From contig JOBE01000032.1 in NCBI GenBank assembly GCA_000717735.1, forward strand, positions 1-64,000: a stretch of 64,000 bases of DNA, read 5' to 3'. Under the pieces are notes generated by a model. That model saw only the letters and a program-made list of their open reading frames with translations. It searched no databases and had not been told where the DNA came from. Both the position numbers and the translations under genes were made by a program. The first letter of the stretch is position 1; every line of letters starts with the position of its first letter. This stretch comes from Streptomyces griseoluteus. GTDB lineage: Bacteria; Actinomycetota; Actinomycetes; Streptomycetales; Streptomycetaceae. Below, piece after piece: positions 57,398 to 64,000 of the stretch.

Positions 57398-57595
57398 CGC
57401 CACCCCCAGATTCCGTGTTCGCCCCATCACAGATGGTGAAGCACAGCGGGGAACCCCGGCAAGAGCCCCCGAGGCTTGAGCCTTGACCAGGTGAGGGCTT
57501 CTGTCGCCGCGGACAGCACGGCGAACAGGGTGATCGGCTGCGGACCCAGCGGGTGTGGTGGCACGCTGAGTTTGTAGGACGAAAGGTGGGGGTCC

Positions 57596-59341
57596 GTGCG
57601 GGGTGACAGGCGGCAGATTCAGACGGCGGTTCTGGGCAGCGCGGACTCGGAGGAGCCGCTGATGCTGCCACTGGAGGCAATCGAGCTGGACGCCTTCCGT
57701 CAGCGGCACGAGCACGACACGTACTGGTGCGGGCTGCTGCTGGGAGGCTGCGGTCTGCAGCTGACGACGAAGCTGTACACCGACCGGGTCTGCCATTTCG
57801 CCCACTACCCCGGCCCCGATGGGCACCCTCATCTCTGCGGCCGCAGTGCCCGCAGCGTGGCCAGCGCCGACCACCTCTATGTGAAGTCCGCGGCCGCCGC
57901 CTGGCTGCATGCCCGTGGCACGCAGGCCGGCTTCGAGTTCACCCAGCCGGACGGGGTGCCGATCGGGTCGGTCGTCGACATCCAGCTCCCGCACAAGAGG
58001 CTGCGCGTGCACCTGGACCAGGAGGTGGCACCGGTATGGGACGCAGAGCACGAGCCGGTGCTCGGGGTGTCTGTCCCGGTGGACCAGGACACCCTGATTC
58101 AGCGCTGGTACGTGCACCGTATCCGCCTGGACAGTGAAGGCACCGCCCGGAGGGTGCGGATTGGCACCGAGGCGTTCGCACGGCCCACTGAGTGGTTCGC
58201 CCTGGACGATTGCGAGATCACCGAGCGGGGTCTGTCGACGCCGGCAGTCGAGCGGATCGTGCGCTCCCGCAGTACCCGTCCGGCATCCCCGTGGGGCGCG
58301 GGCAGGACCGTGAAGGCGCCGCCCGCGCACGCGCGAGCCCAGACACTGCTGCGCCAGCTGGCGGAAGCCCGCCGGGTGGGATCCGTGGTCGTTGTGACCC
58401 GGGTGTGCCGCGACATGGCCGCGCTCACAGAGGCGGAAGGGGAGCTTCAAGCCCAACTGTCAGCGGCCATCGCGGACGCGGACCGCTGGCTGGAAGAGCA
58501 AGCACAAACGCGGCAGGAGCTGTTCCACGACCTGGCGCAGGCCATTGCCTTGCAGGAGGTGGGCCAGGTTCGTCCTCTGCTGGTGCGTGCCAACGCCATC
58601 GCGAGCCACGACCGTACCGAAGCCGAGACGGCCATTGCAGACGATGCAGCCGAATGCCTGAATGCCCATGCGCGGCAGCGGCAAGCCGAGGTGGCAGCCA
58701 TGCGGGCCGCACAGGCGGAAGAGCGGGCACGGGACGAAGCGGACCGTGTAAAGAAGCTGCTGGACACCTTGGAAAGCCGTGGGATCGGGCAACCGCGACG
58801 GGCGATGCGCGAGATGGTGAAGGACCTCATCTGCGCAGCGGCCGGAGCCGGAGCCTATGTCGACGCTCAGCAGCGCAAACAGGTCGAGCTCTGGAGAAGG
58901 CGCGCGGACGGCGCCGGGGCGCTGGCGCAGATCGCCCGCCAGAAGAAAGCCTCACCCCCGGCACGTGCGGCACGGCTGAAACGGACATCGCTGTTGCACG
59001 AGCAGGTGGGGCGCCGCTCCTGGTTCAAAGAGCCCTGTCCCCGTTGTCATGCCGCCAAGGGCAGGCACTGCTTCAACGACGACGACAGCGGCGGTAGAGA
59101 CCGGCGGCCACTCCCTCATGAGGAACGCCTCCAGCTGATCATCAGCACACGGAACGCACGCCCCGAACAGACCACACAGCGACCGCCTTCACAGCCGCAG
59201 TCCACCTCTCCCGTATGGCGGGTCAAGGACGTCACCTGTCCTGAGTGTGATGCCGCGCCCGGCTCGAACTGCACGACCCCGGACGGCCGCCCGCACCAGC
59301 GCCGAGAGACGCACTTCCGGCGCCGGTTTCACTCGCCCTGA
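57596..59341 (+). CDS. CoiA-like domain protein with two zinc fingers
   Basis: 581 residues from a GTG with GGTGGGGG upstream. The N-terminus (YWCGLLLGGCGLQLTTKLYT, CHFAH at 66-70, ADHLYVKSAAAAWL) resembles the competence CoiA-like nuclease start, and GSVVDIQLPHKRLRVHLDQE could hold PD-(D/E)XK-type acidic residues. A long helical middle is followed by two Cys/His fingers, CPRCHAAKGRHCFNDDD with HEER (~480) and CPECDAAPGSNCTTPDGRPH with a final HFRRRF (~545), common in actinobacterial DNA-handling proteins. Possibly acts on single-stranded or incoming DNA. Confidence 0.65.
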   Translation: MRGDRRQIQTAVLGSADSEEPLMLPLEAIELDAFRQRHEHDTYWCGLLLGGCGLQLTTKLYTDRVCHFAHYPGPDGHPHLCGRSARSVASADHLYVKSAAAAWLHARGTQAGFEFTQPDGVPIGSVVDIQLPHKRLRVHLDQEVAPVWDAEHEPVLGVSVPVDQDTLIQRWYVHRIRLDSEGTARRVRIGTEAFARPTEWFALDDCEITERGLSTPAVERIVRSRSTRPASPWGAGRTVKAPPAHARAQTLLRQLAEARRVGSVVVVTRVCRDMAALTEAEGELQAQLSAAIADADRWLEEQAQTRQELFHDLAQAIALQEVGQVRPLLVRANAIASHDRTEAETAIADDAAECLNAHARQRQAEVAAMRAAQAEERARDEADRVKKLLDTLESRGIGQPRRAMREMVKDLICAAAGAGAYVDAQQRKQVELWRRRADGAGALAQIARQKKASPPARAARLKRTSLLHEQVGRRSWFKEPCPRCHAAKGRHCFNDDDSGGRDRRPLPHEERLQLIISTRNARPEQTTQRPPSQPQSTSPVWRVKDVTCPECDAAPGSNCTTPDGRPHQRRETHFRRRFHSP

Positions 59342-59350
59342 CCCACGGTC

Positions 59351-59458
59351 TACTGGAGCTTGGCGGCCGTCGAAGACGCCCTGGTCGCCATCGACACCTT
59401 GGCCGGCGCGCTCGCCCAGGTCGACCAAGAGGTCGCGCCGAAGTGCTGGCCGCGGTGA
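59351..59458 (+). pseudogene. remnant similar to the 17448 gene
   Basis: Reads YWSLAAVEDALVAIDTLAGA LAQVDQEV before a TGA, matching RWSAGAVEDVAAALEVLAGA LAQLDPEC of the 229-residue protein at 17448 (spaces inserted). No start or continuation; a decayed partial copy. Confidence 0.55.
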
Positions 59459-59678
59459 CAACTACGACGGCCACGGTCCGCCGCCGCTTCGGCCTGCTCG
59501 TCGAGCTAGATTCGGCGCCGGCCGGGACGGAGTGGGGTGTCGCACCCGCGCCCCGCCCGCCGTCCTCGGCCCAGACGGCGCGGTCTCGGACCCGGATTTC
59601 AGGGCATCCGTTGAACCTCACGGTGGCCTCGGTCCTCCTGGCGTGCCAAGATCCCGATCAGCGACGAGGGGAGCGGGT

Positions 59679-60056
59679 GTGGCTGTCAGAGCGGAGGGGC
59701 CGGATGCGGTGGTGCGCGGGGTCGAGGAGCTGACAACCGAGGACGTTGAGGGGCTGTTGGGCTGGCTCTTTTCTCGCCTCGATCCCACGGCGCCCGGCGG
59801 CCTGGCGACTGCGCAGTTCGCCGAGAGAAAGGTACGCGAGCAGTTGGCACGGCGGGATGCCGAAGCCGTGCCGGGCTGGTCGGTGCTGTCCGACTTGGCA
59901 CAGGACTGGCAGTTCCTGCGGCAGGTCGCGCGCGGGATCGCTGGCGTCGAACTTCCGGACGACCGGACCGTGTTCTGGAAAGGGACGTTCGACTACATCC
60001 CCCGAGACACGGGCGTGAGGGCGACAAAGGCTTCAGAGACGATGCTGTGGGGATGA
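59679..60056 (+). CDS. hypothetical protein (125 aa)
   Basis: Starts at a GTG with GAGGGGAGC upstream. Begins VAVRAEGPDAVVRGVEELTT; includes EGLLGWLFSRLDPTAPGGLA and a Trp-containing C-terminus TVFWKGTFDYIPRDTGVRAT. No family recognised. It stands alone after the relic at 59351. Confidence 0.55.
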   Translation: MAVRAEGPDAVVRGVEELTTEDVEGLLGWLFSRLDPTAPGGLATAQFAERKVREQLARRDAEAVPGWSVLSDLAQDWQFLRQVARGIAGVELPDDRTVFWKGTFDYIPRDTGVRATKASETMLWG

Positions 60057-60178
60057 GGAAGTAACTGGCCTGGTCCGCCGAGTGCTGTGCCAGAACCACG
60101 AGGTGCGGACGATCACTGGCGGAGGGATTCCGCAGACTCTGTCCGACATCGGTGTCCGCCGTGGCGCAACGGCTCCGG

Positions 60179-60367
60179 CTACGGAGAGGGCAGGCGACGG
60201 GCGAGGTCGGCGGCGAGCTGCCCGGCCGCCTGGCCGTGCCCGTCCGGGTCGAGCCGCTCGAGGAGCTGGAGCAGCGCGACCGTCTCACGAGCTTCGGGGA
60301 CCGTGAGCAGAGCGAGGCGGGGCTCGTCGGAGTAGGTGCCGGTCACGACATCGGTGTCATGGTCCAT
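60179..60367 (-). CDS. small hypothetical protein (62 aa)
   Basis: MDHDTDVVTGTYSDEPRLAL start; the middle ETVALLQLLERLDPDGHGQA and end LARRLPSP resemble a type of short Streptomyces protein I have seen annotated as hypothetical. Ribosome site weak. Support is codon bias and composition only. Confidence 0.45.
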   Translation of the reverse strand: MDHDTDVVTGTYSDEPRLALLTVPEARETVALLQLLERLDPDGHGQAAGQLAADLARRLPSP

Positions 60368-60596
60368 GCCGTCTTCAACGGCGCCTGACCGGCCAGGACA
60401 CGGGTAGGCGATCCGAGCTGCCCCGTACAGGGGTCAGGCCGCTCCGGCTACCTGTAGACCGCCCTCGTGAGTCCAGCTCTTCACCGGGCACCTTCAGCGT
60501 GGAACACCGGCCGTGCCTTGCCGCGGGCCGGCCTGCCGAGCCGTGTGCCGCAGGGGCGGCGGGTGCAGGCCGGCGGTGCTTCAAGCGGACGGACGG

Positions 60597-61379
60597 CTAC
60601 GGCCTGGTGGCGATGACGGCTTCGATGGGGACGGTGTTGGCGAAGGTGCCGTTCGGGCTGATCGCGGTGAGCTCGCGGCGCAGGCGTTCCTCGAAGGCGG
60701 CCTGCCGGGTGCCGAGGACGGCGGGGCTGGAGTAGGAGAAGGAAGACTGCAGTCCGACGAGCTCGTCCAGGGTGCGGGTGAAGGTCTGGTCCCAGCGGGC
60801 GGTCTCGACGTGGGAGAACGCGGACCGGGCGAGGGCGTCGTCCCGGCCTTCGGCGGGGTGGGCTGCGGGTCCGTGCTCCTGGCGGTAGCCGGGGCCGATG
60901 ATGTCGGTGCAGACGCGCTCGATGATGTCGAGCCATGCCGGTCTGACCGTGTGGGCCCGGGGGCCGGTGGAGACAAGGGCGATCCCGCCGCCGGGGCGGA
61001 TGAGCGTGTCGAGGTCGGCCAGGAGGCGGTCCTGGTTCATCCACTGGAAGGACTTGCCCATCGTGCACAGGTCAAGCGGGGGCAGGCTCATGCCGGTGAG
61101 ACCGGCGGCGTCACCGCACGCCCAGGTGATGTTGCCGATGTCCTGCGCGGCGGCGGCCTTGCGGCCTTCGCTGATCATGGCCGGTTCGATGTCGACCGCG
61201 TGGACGTGGCCGGCCCGTGAGGCGAGGGGGACGGTGATGGTGCCTGGTCCGCAGCCGAGGTCGAGAACCGTCTGAGTCCCGTCGAGACCGAAGCGATCGG
61301 TGAGGAGCGTGAAGAACTCCTCGGGGTAGCGGGGGCGGAAGGCGGCGTAGTGGTGCGCGGCGGAGGCGAAGGTTGTCAC
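60597..61379 (-). CDS. class I SAM-dependent methyltransferase
   Basis: 260 residues from a GTG with GGAAGGAG upstream, overlapping the preceding gene's stop (GTGA). Motif I VLDLGCGPGTITVPLA and the acidic AVDIEPAMI of motif II are clear, with CGDAAGL and DLCTMGKSFQWM after them. It is a homologue of the next methyltransferase upstream (FASAAHHYAAFRPRYPEEFF versus FASAAEHYVRFRPWYPDEFF), a tandem duplication. Substrate unknown, perhaps a small metabolite. Confidence 0.85.
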   Translation of the reverse strand: MTTFASAAHHYAAFRPRYPEEFFTLLTDRFGLDGTQTVLDLGCGPGTITVPLASRAGHVHAVDIEPAMISEGRKAAAAQDIGNITWACGDAAGLTGMSLPPLDLCTMGKSFQWMNQDRLLADLDTLIRPGGGIALVSTGPRAHTVRPAWLDIIERVCTDIIGPGYRQEHGPAAHPAEGRDDALARSAFSHVETARWDQTFTRTLDELVGLQSSFSYSSPAVLGTRQAAFEERLRRELTAISPNGTFANTVPIEAVIATRP

Positions 61380-62191
61380 GGGGTGGTGCTCCTTCCGGGG
61401 CGGGTGGCGATGAGGACTTCGGTGCGGATCACCTCGTCGTAGAGGCCCGAGGGGTCGTGGTCGAGGAGGGCGCGGCGCAGGTCGCGGGTGAACGCGTTCA
61501 GCCGGTCTCCGAGGAGGGCGGGGGTGGAGTAGGAGTTGGACAGCTGGAGTCCGACGAGCTGGTCGAGGTCGCGCGTCACGTGCTGGTCCAGGGACGTGAG
61601 CTCCACGCGGGAAAACGGCGAGCGGCGCAGGGTGTCGGTGAAGCGGTCCTCGGGTTCGGGGTAGGTGCCGGTTCCGGCGCGGCGTACGGGCCCGAGGTAG
61701 GCGGTGCGGACCTGGGCGATGACGGGCGCCCAGGCGGGCAGGGGCGTGGTGCCGGGCGGCCCGGCGGAGGCGATGACGATGCCGCCGCCGGGGGTGATGA
61801 GAGTGTCGAGGTCGGCAAGGACGCGGGGCCGGTCGAACCAGTGGAACGACTTGGCCATGACGCACAGGTCGACCGGGGGCAGTCCCAGGGCGGTGATCTG
61901 GGTGGAGTCTCCGTTGACCCACTCGATGTTCGTGATGTTCCGCTCGGCGGCGAGGCGGGCGCCGGCGGCGAGCATCCCGGGCTCGGGGTCGATGGCGTAG
62001 AGGCGGACGACGTGGGGCACCAGCGGCAGGGCGGACATGCCCGGCCCGCAGCCCAGGTCCATGGCCGTCTGGGTGCCGTCGAGGCCGAACCGCTCGGCCA
62101 GGAGCGCGAAGAACTCGTCGGGGTACCAGGGGCGGAAGCGGACGTAGTGCTCCGCTGCCGAGGCGAACAGCGCGGGCGGGTCGGCTGTCAC
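61376..62191 (-). CDS. class I SAM-dependent methyltransferase (paralogue)
   Basis: 271 residues from a GTG with AGGAGG upstream. AMDLGCGPGMSALPLVPHV with AIDPEPGML gives the SAM-binding motifs; WVNGDSTQI and VMAKSFHWFDRPRVLADLDT follow as in the tandem partner. The two genes are translationally coupled. With the nucleotidyltransferase and APH-like kinase upstream they look like a small biosynthetic or modification operon. Confidence 0.85.
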   Translation of the reverse strand: MTADPPALFASAAEHYVRFRPWYPDEFFALLAERFGLDGTQTAMDLGCGPGMSALPLVPHVVRLYAIDPEPGMLAAGARLAAERNITNIEWVNGDSTQITALGLPPVDLCVMAKSFHWFDRPRVLADLDTLITPGGGIVIASAGPPGTTPLPAWAPVIAQVRTAYLGPVRRAGTGTYPEPEDRFTDTLRRSPFSRVELTSLDQHVTRDLDQLVGLQLSNSYSTPALLGDRLNAFTRDLRRALLDHDPSGLYDEVIRTEVLIATRPGRSTTP

Positions 62192-62215
62192 AGCGTGCCT
62201 CCTGCACAGGAAGGG

Positions 62216-63232
62216 TCATCGGGCGAGGGTGGCGAGGTAGGACTCGGCGGCGGTCCAGGGGGTGAGCTCGATGCCGAAGCCGGAGCGGGGCCCGTCCTTG
62301 GTGTGGACGAGCCGGCCCGACAGGTAGACGGTGTCGCCGGTGCGGAACGCCCCGGTGTACGCGCCCAAGTAGGAGCGCATGTGGGTGATGCGGCGGGCGA
62401 AGATCTCGGGGTCGTCGACGGTGGAGTGGATGACGGTGTCCACGCCGATCCCGTACAGCGCCGGCGTGGCCAGGCCCTGGACGTCGTCGGTGATGGTGGC
62501 GACGACGCTGATCGCCCCGACCTCCTTGGTGGTGACGTGGGTGAACGTGGCGTCGCCGTCCTCGCGCAGGGGCTCGCAGTTGATGTGCGCGTCGGCCCCG
62601 GCCGTGAGTCCCTGCAGCTTGCGGGTCTCCTGCCGCATCAGGACGTCGAAGGAGCTGCCCGTCATGTACTTGGCGCGGCGCAGGTACAGCCGGGTCAGCG
62701 CGTCGCCTTCGTACGGGCGGATGAGGTCGCGATCGGAGAAGAGTTCACGGGCGGCTTCGTAGCCGCGGGGCCCGTAGCAGACGAGGTCGACGTCGGAGCG
62801 CGCGTTGAAGCAGCCGACCAGGAACGACCCGGTCACCCCGAGCAGGTCCGTGGCGCCGAGGTCGACGACGCGGTCGATGACGGCCTTCAGGTCCCGGCCG
62901 ACGGCAAAGTCGCCGAGGAGCTCGGGCGCCTGGTGCAGGACGGCCAGGGCGTGGCGGCACGAGTAGTGCCGGGTGACGTCCTGGCGGGGCACGCCGGTGA
63001 TGACGCAGCCGATCGTGTCGGAGTAGAGGTAGCACTCGGGCCGGTCGGCGAGGATGCCGAACGCCTTGGAGACGACCGTGTTCTGCCGGTAGGTGCGCCC
63101 GAATAACTGCCGGTCGCCCTTGTCGTCCGGGTAGTACTTCACGTACCCGAGGTAGTGGGTGGGCGGGTGGACGTCGCCGATGACCTTGAACACCACACCG
63201 TGGCGGTCGAGGAGGTAGTCCCGGTCACGCAC
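62216..63232 (-). CDS. nucleotidyltransferase-domain protein
   Basis: Read from a GTG (VRDRDYLLDRHGVVFKVIGD) that overlaps the kinase stop by 8 bases; an ATG at 63316 would give a 92-bp overlap and a low-complexity start, so it is less likely. GVTGSFLVGCFNARSDVDLV holds the G-S...D-x-D catalytic motif of pol beta-type nucleotidyltransferases, near residue 135. Upstream parts (HYLGYVKYYPDDKGDRQLFG) resemble archaeal-style unknown domains. Could add a nucleotide to a small molecule or nucleic acid. Confidence 0.7.
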   Translation of the reverse strand: MRDRDYLLDRHGVVFKVIGDVHPPTHYLGYVKYYPDDKGDRQLFGRTYRQNTVVSKAFGILADRPECYLYSDTIGCVITGVPRQDVTRHYSCRHALAVLHQAPELLGDFAVGRDLKAVIDRVVDLGATDLLGVTGSFLVGCFNARSDVDLVCYGPRGYEAARELFSDRDLIRPYEGDALTRLYLRRAKYMTGSSFDVLMRQETRKLQGLTAGADAHINCEPLREDGDATFTHVTTKEVGAISVVATITDDVQGLATPALYGIGVDTVIHSTVDDPEIFARRITHMRSYLGAYTGAFRTGDTVYLSGRLVHTKDGPRSGFGIELTPWTAAESYLATLAR

Positions 63233-64000
63233 CGCCGGTACGGCAGTGCTCAGGCTGAGCGGCGAAGTCGTCGAGGCTGGGGAAGGCGGCGGTGTCGATA
63301 CGGCCGGTGCGCTCATACTGCTCGACTCCCATCGTGAACAGGTTGCGGCGGTAGTTCCACTTGGTGACCTTGTCGGTGTTCGTGAGGTCGGCCGGCTTCA
63401 TGAGCGCGAGGAAGAACAGCGCCTTGATGAGCAGGAACTCGCCCAGGTGCCGGCCCGGCCTGGTCCCCAGGACGTGCAGGGCGGCTTCGTCGAGCGCGGC
63501 CGTGTACCGCTCGCGCTGGGCGCTGGTGGCGTAGTAGCCCTTGGTGCCGCCCTTGAAGGCGACGATCTCCAGGGCCGGGTAAGTGTCGTAGCCGACCGGG
63601 GCGAGACCGTGGTGCTGCCAGTCGATGACTCCGGCGGGGAACGCGTTGGGCAGGCCGTAGTCGTAGTGGGCCCAGCACATCGGTGTGTGGGAGAGGCGGT
63701 CCAGCGCGGTCTCCACCACGGCGCGGGTGCGGGGCGTGTCGAGGTCGGGGTTCTCGGCGAAAACGTTGACCGTCCACCCGGCCTGCTTCACCCAGGCGTT
63801 CAGCGCGTCGCGGGTGGCCGGCTCGGCATGCTTGGCCTGGGCGGTAAGCAGCCGGGCGCCGACGGCCGCGGCCTCGTCGACCACCTCGTCGGGCATCGGC
63901 CCGTAAGCGCCGCCGACCGCCGTCCAGGCCGCGTCGTGCAGCGACGCCGGCCCGAGCGAGGGCTCCACGAAGAAGAACTCCGCCCCGTCGGATCCGGTCT
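63225..64000 (-). CDS. aminoglycoside-phosphotransferase-like kinase (partial)
   Basis: The frame is open to the window edge (GAEFFFVEPSLGPASLHDAA precedes the first internal GTG), so the N-terminus is missing. WAHYDYGLPNAFPAGVIDWQ has the catalytic HxD...N and the later D of the APH/choline-kinase fold; KPADLTNTDKVTKWNYRRNL lies near the C-terminus. It overlaps the nucleotidyltransferase start. It probably phosphorylates a small hydroxylated substrate; with the following genes it may form a pathway. Confidence 0.7.
   Translation of the reverse strand, partial: TGSDGAEFFFVEPSLGPASLHDAAWTAVGGAYGPMPDEVVDEAAAVGARLLTAQAKHAEPATRDALNAWVKQAGWTVNVFAENPDLDTPRTRAVVETALDRLSHTPMCWAHYDYGLPNAFPAGVIDWQHHGLAPVGYDTYPALEIVAFKGGTKGYYATSAQRERYTAALDEAALHVLGTRPGRHLGEFLLIKALFFLALMKPADLTNTDKVTKWNYRRNLFTMGVEQYERTGRIDTAAFPSLDDFAAQPEHCRTGGA

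Noticed and set aside
1..64000. tRNA, rRNA, transposase and integrase genes
   Set aside because: None was recognised by reading; short tRNA genes could be missed without a dedicated covariance search.

Overview
The window is very GC-rich actinomycete DNA with strong third-position GC bias, Shine-Dalgarno-led genes, frequent GTG starts and many ATGA/GTGA stop-start overlaps. The gene content points to a Streptomyces (or close relative) large plasmid, possibly linear, or an integrated copy of one: a partition operon, a candidate replication operon, a MobF relaxase, a replication-relaxation protein, an FtsK-like transfer ATPase with membrane partners, two WhiB-like regulators, a GntR/UTRA regulator and a plasmid sliding clamp. 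No rRNA, tRNA, transposase or CRISPR array was seen. Family names come from motif recognition by eye; no database search was run.

Layout. 0.1-9.6 kb: accessory genes (frameshifted ORF, HA-domain helicase, PD-(D/E)XK nuclease, broken RelE-like gene, endonuclease/exonuclease/phosphatase protein, DUF402-like protein) with a ~170-bp imperfect repeat present twice. 9.7-15.4 kb: replication-relaxation protein, a ~620-bp block packed with GGTGCG/CGCACC palindromes and 14-bp tandem repeats between convergent genes, then a MobF relaxase. 15.5-19.3 kb: small genes, a RelE-like protein and an ATP-dependent DNA ligase. 19.6-22.1 kb: parAB with a likely centromere of three 15-bp palindromes, 60 bp apart, inside parB, closed by a strong terminator.

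22.1-33.6 kb: a long leftward series of genes, possibly one or a few operons (deoxyribosyltransferase-like, HIT, NUDIX, sliding clamp, OB-fold-like protein, Lsr2-like protein, WhiB-like, ASCH, GGDEF, a polynucleotide-kinase-like protein and many unknowns), facing a probably leaderless HTH gene across a divergent control region. 34.3-45.4 kb: leftward transfer region with FtsK-like ATPase, Ser/Thr/Pro-rich surface-like protein, small membrane proteins, a DUF2637-like spread protein and a WblE-like regulator. It holds a 24-bp inverted repeat of CGGTTAC heptamers and a set of 21-bp iterons. 45.6-50.7 kb: rightward GntR-kinase pair with phased operators, then an XRE regulator-RibD reductase-deaminase-GIY-YIG cluster.

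50.7-55.1 kb: DnaA-box-like sites, then a coupled pair encoding a large putative replication initiator and a DUF721/DciA-like protein, the likely replication module. 55.3-60.4 kb: a three-Cys-motif (Gp37/Gp68) protein with its convergent partner TcmP, and a CoiA-like zinc-finger protein. 60.6-64 kb: two tandem methyltransferases, a nucleotidyltransferase and an APH-like kinase that runs off the window.

Most promising candidates for undescribed biology: the parB-embedded centromere, the GTGC repeat block between relaxase and relaxation genes, the 21-bp iterons of the spread gene, the initiator-DciA pair, the TcmP/three-Cys pair with its TTA-containing leader gene, and the XRE-RibD-deaminase-GIY-YIG cluster.
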